Assembly: GCA_027533185.1 (NCBI GenBank)
Contig: JAPZTS010000001.1
Span: 124,001 to 188,000, forward strand
DNA length: 64,000 nucleotides
Source of the DNA: Leptospira sp.
Lineage (GTDB): Bacteria; Spirochaetota; Leptospiria; Leptospirales; Leptospiraceae
Reading direction: 5' to 3'
Both the position numbers and the translations under genes were made by a program. The notes under the pieces are model-generated. The model did no database searches, had not been told where the DNA came from, and saw only the letters and a list, made by a program, of their open reading frames with translations. Positions 16,372 through 25,931 of this stretch are shown one piece after another. The number at the start of each line of letters is the position of its first letter. Positions within the stretch are counted from its first letter, which is position 1.

Positions 16372-19359
16372 TTAGAACTTGTAACCTGCCGACATAGAGA
16401 ACGAAACCCCTTCTCTATAAGAGCGGAATAATCTCTCTTCATTTAACAATTCATCTTTGACATAAATTCTAAATCTTTGGTCTGTTATGTTTTTGGCCGC
16501 AAACTTAAAATCCAAACGGTCATCCATTTTGTGACTAAAGACAAGGTCCGTAAGTCCTACGCCTCTTTCATATGCATCTGGCGTACCGTTTGCACCGACG
16601 ATAAAGATACGATCTCCAAAGTAATTGTAATACAAACCAATTGTAGTTGTTTTTAGTTTATTTAAGTAAACGTCAAATTTGAAATTTGCAACAAAATCAG
16701 ACTGTCCTTGGAGGGGACGGCGAATGTTTGTAGGGTCATAGGAAAAACCTCTATCATTCGGATCGAGTAATCCCGCTTTCCCAGCTGTAAATTGCTCCCA
16801 AGAGATTACATTCACGAGAGATTTGATGAAGAAGAAGTTTGTTTCAAAACGGAAGCGATCCATAAATTCTCTTCTAAAGTCAAACTCAACCCCACGAATC
16901 GTAGCTTTGTTTGCATTTGCATAAGTAAAGAATGGAGAGATCTGTCCTGCAACAGGTTGACCAATAAGTTCTATTGGGTTTGAAAGTTCTTTTAAGAATA
17001 CCCCTGCTCCAACATAATTGGCCCCACCCATAAAGTACTCATAACGGAAGTCATAGTTATGGATGTAAGTTCTGTTAAGATCGGGATTTCCTCGGATCCT
17101 ATCACCACCGAAATAAGGAGTAAATGCAAACGGTGACATCTCTCTAAAATCTGGACGAGTTAAAGTTTGTGAGTAACCAAATCTCAGATTTTGATCTTGT
17201 ATGAATTCATATACAAAATTTGCACTCGGCAATACGTCTCTGGTTCGGATTTCACCGATTCCATTATTATCTGCAGGACAGATTCGATTGTTAATCGCTG
17301 CAATTCGTTCAATTTCAGATCCATACTCACATCCGTAACCCGGACGCCTAACATCAAACTGTTCTTTTAAAACAAATGTTTTTACTTTTTGGTAGGAATC
17401 TTCATAACGCGCTCCACCAATAAACCTGAGCTTAGGAATTAGAGGCAAATCTACTTGCCCAAAATAACTATGTAATTTTTGATAAGCATCATATGCGTTA
17501 GGTTCGACCTGTCGTTCAGAGAATGTTTTATTACCGAGACCGTTCGCATTGGTTCTTACATATTCAAGTGGATTGAAAACAATCTCTCCAGGAACCAAAT
17601 AGAGATCAGCTTGCGTCTGGCCGATGTTTGACTTTGACCCGAACTCTCTAAAAGTGAAACTTTTAAATCGATCCAGGGCACTTCCACCAATTTTAAAAGA
17701 GGATTTTAAACCGTTCCACTGATCGAAGGGAATTTCATAAGCTAAACTTGCACTTCTGACAGTATCTGCTGATGTCGAAAAGAATCTGGTTCCATCTGGG
17801 TTATTTCCCAATCTTGTAGGGAGGTTGGAAATAGGAGCACCTTGAGTACGTCTCCAAACTTGTTGGGTGAGGTTTGGTTCATCACGATTTGCCTCACCAT
17901 AGTTCATTTGCCAATCAATAGTATGTGGCCGACTCAAACTTCCTAGATTAAGAGCATGTTTCCCTCCAAAACTAGAGTTAAACAACTGGCGACTAATGAA
18001 GTCATTGGTTATACTGAAGAAGTCAAAACTATCGATGTTATTTGTTCCTCTTGCATCTCTCACTGATTTCTCAGAAGAGATAGAATAAAAGTTTTTCAAG
18101 AAAAACTGCTGACCCGCCATCGGTTCATACGCTAAGTTTAGGTTGTTTCCAAATAGTCGTTCTTCGACATACAAATCCGCATCTTGCGTTTGGATCGGAT
18201 TGATCGTTGTCGTGTCTTGTAAGTTCGCTGGTCCTAGCGCCAACGGAACATATCTAACGTCTTTTTGTCTTTTGAAACGATAATCTACCGAATGAGTTGT
18301 TCCATATATGATACCCAATCTCTGTCCTGATTCGGTGAGTTTAAAAGTCTTTCCGATTGTAAAGTTGAAATTTTTATCGTATGGAGCCTTTGTTTGATCT
18401 GGTGTCCACTGCGAAGGAAATGTTACTGCTCCTAGACTAATTAAACGTGGATCGATTCCACCAAACCTACTTCCTGGTTCAAAGGGTACGTAATTGGGAA
18501 CCGCTTTTACAATGTCGGGTAATTCTTGGTTAGCGGTTGGTCTTCCAATAAAATCCCCACCCTTAAATGTTAACCATTTATTTCGCGTGGTGTTGGAGTT
18601 AGCTCCGATCCCCAAACCAAATGTCATTATGAAATCATCGGGATAGTCTTTGGTTTCGATTTTTACAAGACCTCCTGAAAATTCTGCTGATTCCTCGGGT
18701 ACGAATGATTTAATAATTCGAATATTTTTAATCAAACTCGCAGGAAATAAATCGAGAGGCACAACCCTCTTGTCTGGTTCTGTAGAAGGGATATAAGCAT
18801 CATTTAAATATGTCGAGGAATATCTTTCTCCAAGACCACGAACAAACACATACTTTCCTCCAATAAGAGTAATACCCGTTACACGACGAACTACTTCTCC
18901 AGCTGATGAATCGGGAGATTTTTTAATAGATTCTGCACCTATCGCATCTGAAACAGAAGCAGTTTTCTTTTGTAATTGAAGTAACGAAGCGTCTGACTCG
19001 TTTATTGCTCGGTCTTTTACTTCTACGGTCTGAAGAACTTGAGCTCCAAAAGTTACATTCATTTGCACTGGTTTACCCGCAACGACAGTTACCGACCGTG
19101 TTTGTGGACCGTATCCGTACATTTGGTATTCCACTTGGTAGCTACCCGGTGGAAGCTCTAGAACGTATTTACCATCGAAATCTGTTTTAGCGAATTTTTT
19201 CTCAGACCGAACAACGATAGTGGCACCGAAAACAGCTTCCCCATTTTCGGAGTCGATAATAGTTCCACGGATCGATCCAGTCGCCTGCGAAAATAGCAAA
19301 GTAGGTAAAATGAAGGTAATTAAAAGTAAACTAGCCCTCAAAAGTTTTGAATGTTTCAT
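16372..19359 (-). CDS. TonB-dependent outer-membrane receptor
   Basis: The product has 995 residues with a cleavable signal ending LLFSQA. A carboxypeptidase-regulatory-like beta domain (residues about 26-105, [33 protein letters not shown]) precedes the plug (about 120-240, with [20 protein letters not shown] and [12 protein letters not shown]). The 22-strand barrel fills the rest, ending in the aromatic terminus SAGYKF. Such receptors import large or scarce nutrients using TonB energy; the substrate is not evident. Two upstream lipoproteins on the same strand look like partners. The upstream region has 11-bp-spaced TTGTAAT-like repeats. Confidence 0.9.
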   Translation of the reverse strand: MKHSKLLRASLLLITFILPTLLFSQATGSIRGTIIDSENGEAVFGATIVVRSEKKFAKTDFDGKYVLELPPGSYQVEYQMYGYGPQTRSVTVVAGKPVQMNVTFGAQVLQTVEVKDRAINESDASLLQLQKKTASVSDAIGAESIKKSPDSSAGEVVRRVTGITLIGGKYVFVRGLGERYSSTYLNDAYIPSTEPDKRVVPLDLFPASLIKNIRIIKSFVPEESAEFSGGLVKIETKDYPDDFIMTFGLGIGANSNTTRNKWLTFKGGDFIGRPTANQELPDIVKAVPNYVPFEPGSRFGGIDPRLISLGAVTFPSQWTPDQTKAPYDKNFNFTIGKTFKLTESGQRLGIIYGTTHSVDYRFKRQKDVRYVPLALGPANLQDTTTINPIQTQDADLYVEERLFGNNLNLAYEPMAGQQFFLKNFYSISSEKSVRDARGTNNIDSFDFFSITNDFISRQLFNSSFGGKHALNLGSLSRPHTIDWQMNYGEANRDEPNLTQQVWRRTQGAPISNLPTRLGNNPDGTRFFSTSADTVRSASLAYEIPFDQWNGLKSSFKIGGSALDRFKSFTFREFGSKSNIGQTQADLYLVPGEIVFNPLEYVRTNANGLGNKTFSERQVEPNAYDAYQKLHSYFGQVDLPLIPKLRFIGGARYEDSYQKVKTFVLKEQFDVRRPGYGCEYGSEIERIAAINNRICPADNNGIGEIRTRDVLPSANFVYEFIQDQNLRFGYSQTLTRPDFREMSPFAFTPYFGGDRIRGNPDLNRTYIHNYDFRYEYFMGGANYVGAGVFLKELSNPIELIGQPVAGQISPFFTYANANKATIRGVEFDFRREFMDRFRFETNFFFIKSLVNVISWEQFTAGKAGLLDPNDRGFSYDPTNIRRPLQGQSDFVANFKFDVYLNKLKTTTIGLYYNYFGDRIFIVGANGTPDAYERGVGLTDLVFSHKMDDRLDFKFAAKNITDQRFRIYVKDELLNEERLFRSYREGVSFSMSAGYKF

Positions 19360-19437
19360 AGATATCTCGTTAAGGGCAAGAATCTAGAAGAACCCAGTGG
19401 GGTAAATGAAAAGGAGTTTCTGGTGCGTTACGAAACA

Positions 19438-19466
19438 GTGAAACATTTATTACAAAAATGTAACAA
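19438..19466 (-). promoter_or_regulatory. Possible Pho-box-like site upstream of the TonB receptor
   Basis: Read on the minus strand, three 7-base units, TTGTTAC, TTGTAAT and GTTTCAC, follow each other with exact 4-base spacers (11-bp period), about 80-105 bases before the receptor start. The layout resembles PhoB-type direct repeats. A similar pair occurs before the lipoprotein gene at 21944. The assignment to phosphate control is inference. Confidence 0.35.
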
Positions 19467-19479
19467 AATCTCCGTCGGT

Positions 19480-20061
19480 TTATGGACCAACGACACCCAC
19501 GATAAATTTACCACCGATTTCATAGACCATCTTGATTTGGCTCAGGTCGATCTCTTTGGCATTTGAAGTAATGATTACTTTTGGCTTATGGGCAATCAGT
19601 TGGTTGTATTGTCTTGGTTTTTCCCATTCTATTTTTTGGATTTTGTAGGGTTCTTTCAAATTAGCCTTGATTGTTAGAAAACCAACCTGCTCTCTTTCGG
19701 ATAAAAGTTTCCTATAATCATCCAAAGGGTTAAAATCCAATGCCGTTCCAAACCCATAAGTATTTGGAAAGACCACTTGCAACTGTTGTTCCCAACTTAT
19801 AAAACTAGAATAGTATCCAAGCTCTTTGGACTCTACCAATTCCTTTAAAAATCCTTTAATTGCTTCTTCTTTGGAGGTGTAGCCATTTTCAATAGAATAA
19901 CTTTTTTTTCGATTCGAAAGGATCTCTTGTTTTGCTGATTCAACTTTTGCTTGAAGATCAGGGTTCTGGTATTTTGGATCATCTCTCCAATCTTTTTCTT
20001 TGCAATTTAGAGTAAAGATGAGGATTAAAACGGATAGATGCGATACTGTTTTTAATTTCAT
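19480..20061 (-). CDS. Predicted lipoprotein near the TonB receptor
   Basis: The product has 193 residues. I chose ATG 20059-20061 (MKLKTVSHLS) over a TTG three codons earlier. The signal ends LIFTLNC (Cys20). The mature protein is mixed alpha/beta with a charged first half (KDWRDDPKYQNPDLQAKVES) and a second half ending in a valine/glycine strand (IGGKFIVGVVGP). I recognise no family. It lies 120 bases upstream of the TonB receptor on the same strand, which suggests but does not prove a shared role. Confidence 0.65.
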   Translation of the reverse strand: MKLKTVSHLSVLILIFTLNCKEKDWRDDPKYQNPDLQAKVESAKQEILSNRKKSYSIENGYTSKEEAIKGFLKELVESKELGYYSSFISWEQQLQVVFPNTYGFGTALDFNPLDDYRKLLSEREQVGFLTIKANLKEPYKIQKIEWEKPRQYNQLIAHKPKVIITSNAKEIDLSQIKMVYEIGGKFIVGVVGP

Positions 20062-20075
20062 GTGATACAAATAGA

Positions 20076-20101
20076 AAACCCTGACATTTCTGCCAGGGTT
20101 T
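20076..20101 (-). terminator. Rho-independent-like terminator after the 21944-20127 lipoprotein gene
   Basis: Perfect arms AAACCCTG / CAGGGTTT enclose a 10-base loop, followed on the minus strand by TTTCTATTT. It lies 25 bases past the stop of the larger lipoprotein gene and before the next gene, so the two lipoproteins are probably separate or only partly linked transcripts. Confidence 0.65.
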
Positions 20102-20126
20102 CTTTTTAGTAAAATAGGATTTGTGA

Positions 20127-21944
20127 TTATCGAGCTCTAAATACAGCCCAGCCATCCCACCACTTTCCATCTGCCGCGCCACCAAATCCTGCTGCCGCGT
20201 TAGATGCGTTCAAAGTGTAGTCAGGTTTTGTTGCAGCAAATCCACAATTAGATTCAGCATTGATACCACCGTCCGTTAGGATAGGAAGACCCGTTACATT
20301 CACCGTTACAGAACCAGTAACCGTAGGAGCTCCTGTGCTTGTTGTGTTAGCTAAGTCCCCACGAACTGTTGTAAAAGTTACGTTGGTGTCGGTAGTAGCA
20401 CCACCCTCATCCCTTGCTTGCATTCCTTGGGCGAAGCCTTGGTAAATTCCATTCTGAAGAGTTGCTACAACCCCTTCTCGCAATCTAGCCGCTTGTCCGC
20501 CAGTTACACTGGCACCAATGAGTGTGAACTTATTGAGTGTTACAGTTGTACAGCGGTTCACTCCACCCGACGTGCAGGCAGTTCCACCATTGTTGTGGAT
20601 ACCATCCCACTCAAGAGCATGCGGGTCAGTAGAAGCCGAACCACCGCAGACGAGAGGATACTTGTGGCTGATAAAGTTAGAAATAGTAGTTCCATTACCA
20701 ACACCTGGTGTCGCGCCACCAAATCCTTCATCTAAGTCTAAGTCATCATCCAATCCACCAGTTGCCAAGATATTCGACCATGATCCTGTTCCACCCCATG
20801 CCTCAAACTGGTCATCTAAACCTCTATGCGCCTGCACATGGCTAAGGCTTGTATTGGAGGAATACATACTTAAGTTGTTTAATTCATCGCCAGGAGCAAC
20901 TTCGTTTCCGCCAAATTCGATAATGTTGTAGGCCATTACTAAATTCTGCGGACCTGTGTTAGGTGCTCCATTTCCATAAGGTTGAGGAGTCGTTCCTTCT
21001 GTATTTGATGTTCTTGTAGCACCACTCGTTCCAATAGTAACAATACCACCCCAATCTCCTGGAAATCGCGATCCAAGGTTGCTCGCAGAGGACCAGCAAA
21101 TAGGATCAGCTGCAGTTCCCACTGCTTCGAGTCTCGACCCTGGTTTGAAAAATATGGAAGAACCTCTTTGTCCAAAAATTGCAGTTCCAGGAGAAACGGT
21201 TATAGTAGCTCCAGATTCTACAAAGACCGTACCTTGGAGCAAAATTCCACCAGACCATGTCTCTGACCCAGTAATCGAGCCAGACTTAATCTGAGGACCA
21301 CCAGAAAGTCGTCGGCCATCGCAAACATTTTCACCAACGGTCGGGCTTTGTAATGTGTACTCACCTTTCACAAAAACATTGATTGATTTAATTGTAATCG
21401 AGTAACCTGAGTTTCCGCTCAAACTTACTTGGTTCGTGTTTTGTCTATCGGAAAGATTTAAATTGACTGACAAAGTTCCAGTAGGACCAGTTACATTGGT
21501 GAAATCACTAGCTGCGAGAGCTGCAATCGCAGAACAGGTGCTACCATTTGTAGCAGTAGCCGAATCTGTTGGTGCAAAATTCAAATTTCCACTAAGCGAT
21601 GGTGATCTGAATAAAAGTGTGAACTCACCATCCACAGTGCCGTTTGCAGGCGGTGCCCCATCTGTCTGACAAGATGTAAAATCAGAAATAGAGTCTTGTC
21701 CAGAAGAAAGGAAAGAACCTCCCTCTGCATTTGAGATTGTTACTCTACCATCTTTCAAAGGTAAGGTATCGGCACCTCTAAGAGTTCCAACTAATACAAC
21801 CGTATATTCAGGTTGATTCAGGAAAAACAATGCAGCAAGTAGTAGCCCCGTATTGTCATCCTTCTTCTTTTGGCAATCGATAGTTCCAATCCCCATCATA
21901 ACGATGAGAGAAGCAACGATTGCCTTCTTCACTAAATTTTTCAT
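20127..21944 (-). CDS. Large lipoprotein, beta-rich, probable partner of the TonB receptor
   Basis: The product has 605 residues. The signal ends GIGTIDC (Cys24), with ribosome site GAGGAT. After about 200 residues of Ser/Thr-rich strands, residues about 205-600 carry repeated glycine-rich strand turns of parallel beta-helix type: SGGILLQGTVFVESGATITV, SPGTAIFGQRGSSIFFKPGS, GDWGGIVTIGTSG and NNLSMYSSNTSLSHVQAHRG. A segment rich in aspartate follows (GGLDDDLDLDEGFGG). Proteins of this kind accompany TonB receptors in several Gram-negative groups, which suggests substrate capture at the outer membrane. The specific substrate is unknown. Confidence 0.75.
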   Translation of the reverse strand: MKNLVKKAIVASLIVMMGIGTIDCQKKKDDNTGLLLAALFFLNQPEYTVVLVGTLRGADTLPLKDGRVTISNAEGGSFLSSGQDSISDFTSCQTDGAPPANGTVDGEFTLLFRSPSLSGNLNFAPTDSATATNGSTCSAIAALAASDFTNVTGPTGTLSVNLNLSDRQNTNQVSLSGNSGYSITIKSINVFVKGEYTLQSPTVGENVCDGRRLSGGPQIKSGSITGSETWSGGILLQGTVFVESGATITVSPGTAIFGQRGSSIFFKPGSRLEAVGTAADPICWSSASNLGSRFPGDWGGIVTIGTSGATRTSNTEGTTPQPYGNGAPNTGPQNLVMAYNIIEFGGNEVAPGDELNNLSMYSSNTSLSHVQAHRGLDDQFEAWGGTGSWSNILATGGLDDDLDLDEGFGGATPGVGNGTTISNFISHKYPLVCGGSASTDPHALEWDGIHNNGGTACTSGGVNRCTTVTLNKFTLIGASVTGGQAARLREGVVATLQNGIYQGFAQGMQARDEGGATTDTNVTFTTVRGDLANTTSTGAPTVTGSVTVNVTGLPILTDGGINAESNCGFAATKPDYTLNASNAAAGFGGAADGKWWDGWAVFRAR

Positions 21945-22047
21945 TTTGAATCCTCTTTCGATTAAATCGAATTTGTTTGGCTAGCGGGTCTGCCCGAAAG
22001 GGATACGAAAATTTTCCCCCTAGCTCGTTCCAAAGTAGAGGTTTTCT

Positions 22048-22065
22048 GTTACAACACGATTACAG
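22048..22065 (-). promoter_or_regulatory. Possible Pho-box-like repeat upstream of the large lipoprotein
   Basis: On the minus strand the sequence reads CTGTAAT-CGTG-TTGTAAC, two 7-base units at an 11-bp period, about 105-120 bases before the start of the 605-residue lipoprotein. The arrangement and distance match the site before the TonB receptor. The regulator is not identified. Confidence 0.35.
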
Positions 22066-22106
22066 ATGGGTAAAGGTTTGGTAAAAGCTGTGTGACAAAC
22101 AGGTCA

Positions 22107-22367
22107 CTACCCCTTTCCCAAACGTTTTAAAATCTTAACCAAATTGCTTTTGATCCGACGAACTTGGTCTTCTGTCAATTCGAGTTCTCCTCGTTCTGCC
22201 TTTTGAATAACCAGGTCAGCCTTTTCAACGAAGGTGATTGCTTCCTCGTCGATGGCTTCTTTTCGTTTTTGCTTTTCGCGATAGTTGTCTAAAGCTTTTT
22301 GAACGTCTAATAACTCTTTGGAAATTCCGCCGATCGCAATATTCAATTCAACAATATTTTCATCCAT
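22107..22367 (-). CDS. Small coiled-coil protein of unknown function
   Basis: The product has 86 residues, is highly charged and predicted all-helical (ELLDVQKALDNYREKQKRKE, VIQKAERGELELTEDQVRRI), with no signal or membrane segment. It lies 67 bases upstream of the 605-residue lipoprotein's control region and downstream of mltG on the same strand. A C-terminal Lys/Arg-rich helix could bind nucleic acid or a partner. No family was recognised. Confidence 0.6.
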   Translation of the reverse strand: MDENIVELNIAIGGISKELLDVQKALDNYREKQKRKEAIDEEAITFVEKADLVIQKAERGELELTEDQVRRIKSNLVKILKRLGKG

Positions 22368-22434
22368 AATTTATCGTTTAACGCCTAATTTAATGGCCCT
22401 TGCTATGGAATAAAAAGGAAGGCAAAGGAAAATG

Positions 22435-23457
22435 TTATTGGTACAAAACATCAATATACTTCTTTTTTGCTTCCAAGTGTTCTTTAAATGTCGCGGAAAA
22501 ATAATGAGAGCCATCTGGTTTCAAAAGAAAAAAGAGTTTGTCCGATTTTTCTGGCTTAAACGAGGCAATTAGTGCGGGAAGCCCAGGATTGGAAATCGGA
22601 CCAGGTGGCCAACCTCCGTTTACATACGTGTTATACGGAGATACTATTTTTAAATCGGTTTCAAATAATCTTTTTTTGGGTTTGTCGAAAAGATATTGGA
22701 TCGTGGCACATGATTCTAGATTGATATTTTTTTCTATTCTTGTTAGAAAAACTCCGGCCATCATAGGCCTTTCTTCTTTCCGCACCGCTTCCCTTTCAAC
22801 AATACTCGCAAGCACGACTCGAAAGTGCAAATCCGCTGGTGTGATTCCTTTCGCTTCCGGAATACTCTCTAATTTTTTATAAAACCTCTTGATCATCATT
22901 TCTGCGATTCTATCTAAAGGATAGTTGAGAGGGACAGAATAAGTTTCTGGAAAGAAATATCCTTCCAGAGTTTTTGCAGGCACATTGTATTTGGAAATGA
23001 GCGCTTGGCTACTCGCTACTTGCAGAAATTCTTCTCTGGATGTAGCCAATTTTTTGCTAACAAGAAGATCGCCGATCTGACGGTTGTTATAACCTTCGGG
23101 TACGGTGAAGTTTACTAATTTTACTTTTCCAGAAACAATGACATCCAAAATCTTTCGAGAACTCATCCCATCATTGATGTCATACACACCTTGTTTGATT
23201 TTATTACCAGCACGTGTGAACTTGATCAAATAGTTGAAATACACGCTGGATTTGATCATTCCCGCAGCCGCCAATTCTTTGACAACCTTCGAAGAAGACT
23301 CACCCGGATCGATGATCAGCTCATATTTTGACTGTCCATCTCCGACAGCTCCACCTTTGATTTCATCGATTATAAAAAATGTGATTGCTGACAGAAGTAA
23401 AAGGAACCCAAATCCGATTCCTGCATAAATGGCATATTTTTTGAGTTTAGAATTCAT
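22435..23457 (-). CDS. mltG: Endolytic murein transglycosylase MltG (YceG-like)
   Basis: The product has 340 residues. I chose ATG 23455-23457, two codons inside a GTG alternative. A single N-terminal membrane helix (YAIYAGIGFGFLLLLSAITF) is followed by a LysM-like segment and the YceG domain. The domain contains LEGYFFPETYSVP, the catalytic Glu in LASIVEREAVRKEERPMMAG, and SPYNTYVNGGWPPGPISNPG. MltG cuts nascent peptidoglycan strands and limits glycan length. It sits 45 bases downstream of murB, another wall gene, on the same strand. Confidence 0.93.
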   Translation of the reverse strand: MNSKLKKYAIYAGIGFGFLLLLSAITFFIIDEIKGGAVGDGQSKYELIIDPGESSSKVVKELAAAGMIKSSVYFNYLIKFTRAGNKIKQGVYDINDGMSSRKILDVIVSGKVKLVNFTVPEGYNNRQIGDLLVSKKLATSREEFLQVASSQALISKYNVPAKTLEGYFFPETYSVPLNYPLDRIAEMMIKRFYKKLESIPEAKGITPADLHFRVVLASIVEREAVRKEERPMMAGVFLTRIEKNINLESCATIQYLFDKPKKRLFETDLKIVSPYNTYVNGGWPPGPISNPGLPALIASFKPEKSDKLFFLLKPDGSHYFSATFKEHLEAKKKYIDVLYQ

Positions 23458-23502
23458 ACCCACCCCAGTCTTTCTTAGGTATCGGCTTTCTCCAAATCTT
23501 TT

Positions 23503-24618
23503 TTAGGTACAGAGAACTGGTTCTTTTTCCAAACGAATTAAAAATTTTTGGAAAACGAGATCTTGGATCTGACCGGCCATTTCCAATAGTGCTTTTGTGG
23601 ATCCGTCGATATTTACCAATGCCAAACAATGGTTTTCTGAGATTCCAACCCCACCATGAAATTTTGACCCTTTTTGAATGCCCGAGTTTTCGATCAACCA
23701 GGCTGCAGAAATTTTTGAAAGTCCCTCTCCTTCTACAAATATCTGAGGTGGTTGAATCGATAGCTCTCTTACTCTATTTAAAAATTTTGTAACTTCATTT
23801 TGATTTAAAATAGGATTCATAAAAAAAGAACCTACGGAACGAGTGTTACGGTCAGATTCATCCAAAACCATAGATTTTCTTTTTCGTAGAGATAGAATTA
23901 AGTTTCTATACTCTTTGAATAATTGAATGCGCTCATCTAAAACTTGATCTTCTATTTTTTCTGTCAGCGTAATTTTATTTGCTAATGAATTAAATTTGGT
24001 CTCTAATTCCTGTTTGAATTTTGCTACTTCAGGATATCGAAAACAAGGAGGATCTACTTTGGACAATTTGAAAGTAACATACGTTACTATAGATTTTGAT
24101 TTGATTCCTGATTTAAAGATGCTATTGCGATAAGAAAAATTACAATCCTTGTTTTCAATTTCTTCTCTCTCACCATTTACACCGACAGTTTCGACAGATA
24201 GAATGGTATCCTTTACTTCTTGTCCATATGCGCCTATGTTTTGAATGGGGCTTGCGCCTACCGAGCCAGGTATTCCTGACAATGCTTCAATTCCAGCTAA
24301 TCCTTGCTCTACTGTGAATCGAACAAAGTCATCCCATACTACGCCAGCACCAACTCGATACACGGCATTCGATTCATTTGAATCGAAACATCGAATACCA
24401 GGAATCAAAATATGTAGAACCAATCCATCGAATCCTTTATCCATAAAAATTGTATTGGATCCGCCTCCTAGAACATACGTTTTTTGCGAAGTTTCGCGAG
24501 CAAGTTGTAGAGCAAAAAAAAGGTCTTCCATCGTTTTTATGACACAGTATCTTCTTGCAGGACCACCAAGTTTGAGAGTGGTAAAAGGTGCCAACGGAAT
24601 GTTCTCTTGGAACAACAT
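23503..24618 (-). CDS. murB: UDP-N-acetylenolpyruvoylglucosamine reductase MurB
   Basis: The product has 371 residues. I chose ATG 24616-24618 (MLFQENIPLAPFTTLKLGGP), because longer reading would run into the divergent gene's start. MurB reduces UDP-GlcNAc-enolpyruvate to UDP-MurNAc with FAD and NADPH. The FAD-binding core is clear (YVLGGGSNTIF, LSGIPGSVGASPIQNIGAYG). The type I Tyr loop (FSYRNSIFK) and the catalytic serine in RSVGSFFMNP are present. It is longer than usual because of a charged insertion of about 45 residues (around KFKQELETKFNSLANK to LILSLRKRKS) between the Tyr loop and the C-terminal domain. Confidence 0.92.
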   Translation of the reverse strand: MLFQENIPLAPFTTLKLGGPARRYCVIKTMEDLFFALQLARETSQKTYVLGGGSNTIFMDKGFDGLVLHILIPGIRCFDSNESNAVYRVGAGVVWDDFVRFTVEQGLAGIEALSGIPGSVGASPIQNIGAYGQEVKDTILSVETVGVNGEREEIENKDCNFSYRNSIFKSGIKSKSIVTYVTFKLSKVDPPCFRYPEVAKFKQELETKFNSLANKITLTEKIEDQVLDERIQLFKEYRNLILSLRKRKSMVLDESDRNTRSVGSFFMNPILNQNEVTKFLNRVRELSIQPPQIFVEGEGLSKISAAWLIENSGIQKGSKFHGGVGISENHCLALVNIDGSTKALLEMAGQIQDLVFQKFLIRLEKEPVLCT

Positions 24619-24669
24619 AATTCCAGAAAAAAGATTTCCGAGATTTGTGGAAGTAAGAAAATACAACTG

Positions 24670-25038
24670 ATGAAACCTGGAAATGTAAAAGTCTACGCCT
24701 ACTCCGCCTGTGGAACCTGCCAAAAGGCAAATAAATTCTTAAAACAATATCAAATTCAATTCTCAGAACTCAAAATTCGAGAAACGCCACCTTCGATCAC
24801 TGAACTCAAAAAAGCAAAACAAGCATTAGATGATATTAAAAAATTGTTCAACATCTCTGGAAAAGATTACCGAGAAGGTGACTGGAAAACCAAACAAATC
24901 AAACTTTCAGAAGATGAAATTTTCAAAGCTCTTAGCGAAAATGGTAACCTCATTAAAAGACCCTTCGTAATTTCGGAAAAAGGTGTCTTGGTTGGATTTA
25001 AAGAAGAAGAATGGAAAAAATTCTTTGGAGTGAAGTAG
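24670..25038 (+). CDS. ArsC/Spx-family thioredoxin-fold protein
   Basis: The product has 122 residues. I chose ATG 24670 (MKPGNVKVYAYSACGTC). The N-terminal CGTC motif and the arsenate-reductase-like order (KANKFLKQYQIQFSELKIRE, LSENGNLIKRPFVISEKGVL) place it in the ArsC/Spx/YffB superfamily. It lacks an ars neighbourhood, and the RPF segment is the conserved turn near the active site. Whether it reduces arsenate, acts on glutathione-type thiols or binds RNA polymerase cannot be told from sequence. It is divergent from murB, with 51 bases between starts. Confidence 0.8.
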   Translation: MKPGNVKVYAYSACGTCQKANKFLKQYQIQFSELKIRETPPSITELKKAKQALDDIKKLFNISGKDYREGDWKTKQIKLSEDEIFKALSENGNLIKRPFVISEKGVLVGFKEEEWKKFFGVK

Positions 25039-25040
25039 AT

Positions 25041-25931
25041 TTAATTTTCTAAAATAGTCTCACGAATTACATCCACTTCCACTTTTAATTTGTGTTTTCC
25101 GCCACCAAACAGAATTCCTTTGAGTGGAGAGACGTCGGAATAATCTCGACCAATGGCTGTAATGATATACTCTTCTGATATCAGCTTTCCATTTGTTGGA
25201 TCAAAGTCCAACCAACCCAAGGTTGGACAGTAAACGGAAACCCAGGCATGAGTCGCATCACTACCATGGAGCTTAGGTTGTCCCTCTGGTGGAAAGGTCT
25301 CAATATAGCCACTAACATATCGAACAGGAATCGAAATCGATCTTAGTGCCGAAATCATTAAATGAGTAAAATCTTGACATACACCTTTTCTATCACGTAA
25401 CACATCCTCTACGGGAGTATTGATAGTAGTGGCCTTTGCATCATATTTAAAATTTCTAAAAATAAACTCTGTCATGCCAAGTGCTCCTAAAAACACCGGA
25501 AGACCCGGAGGAAAAAATCCATGTGCAAAATCAGCGTATACTTCCTTCAACTTAATAAATTGGGAAGGTTGAATGTACTCAATCGATAAAAGATCGTCAT
25601 TGAGTTCCGATTGATTAATATGAGAATAAATTTGATCCCAAGGCATAGACTTAGAGAGATCAAACCCCATTCCAGCATGGGTTCTTATGGTTGATTCGAC
25701 TATAACTTCAAGGGACTTATGCGGATCCTCAACAGAAAAGAAGAATACTTGATTTCCAAAGTAGTCCCTTCGAAAAGAGGAGACAACTGGCTTTGGATTT
25801 ACCGCAACATGAGTCCTAAAACAGTCTTGGTGGCGTGACGTTAGCGGATACATATGTGCCATGTTATGACAATACGCAACTAGATCGTCGTATTCATACT
25901 TTGTTTTATGTATAACTCTAAAATCCGCCAT
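25041..25931 (-). CDS. Transglutaminase-like cysteine peptidase-fold protein, last gene of the ATP-grasp operon
   Basis: The product has 296 residues. I chose ATG 25929-25931 (MADFRVIHKTKYEYDD), which matches the family's normal beginning; an ATG two codons earlier is possible. It has the N-terminal beta domain of bacterial transglutaminases and the complete triad: Cys185 in KGVCQDFTHL, His228 in DATHAWVSV and Asp244 in LDFDPTNG. The family includes peptidases, amidases and crosslinking enzymes. The start lies inside the end of the preceding ATP-grasp/alpha-E gene, so translation is coupled. With its neighbours it forms the second, shorter version of the ATP-grasp/alpha-E/transglutaminase module. 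Confidence 0.88.
   Translation of the reverse strand: MADFRVIHKTKYEYDDLVAYCHNMAHMYPLTSRHQDCFRTHVAVNPKPVVSSFRRDYFGNQVFFFSVEDPHKSLEVIVESTIRTHAGMGFDLSKSMPWDQIYSHINQSELNDDLLSIEYIQPSQFIKLKEVYADFAHGFFPPGLPVFLGALGMTEFIFRNFKYDAKATTINTPVEDVLRDRKGVCQDFTHLMISALRSISIPVRYVSGYIETFPPEGQPKLHGSDATHAWVSVYCPTLGWLDFDPTNGKLISEEYIITAIGRDYSDVSPLKGILFGGGKHKLKVEVDVIRETILEN

Noticed and set aside
20260..21669. Several plus-strand frames opposite the 605-residue lipoprotein
   Set aside because: Their composition simply mirrors the Gly/Thr/Ser-rich coding strand; no start signals or families are visible.
24619..24723. Longer N-terminus for MurB
   Set aside because: The extra 35 residues overlap the divergent ArsC-like start and do not resemble MurB; ATG 24618 begins the conserved domain.
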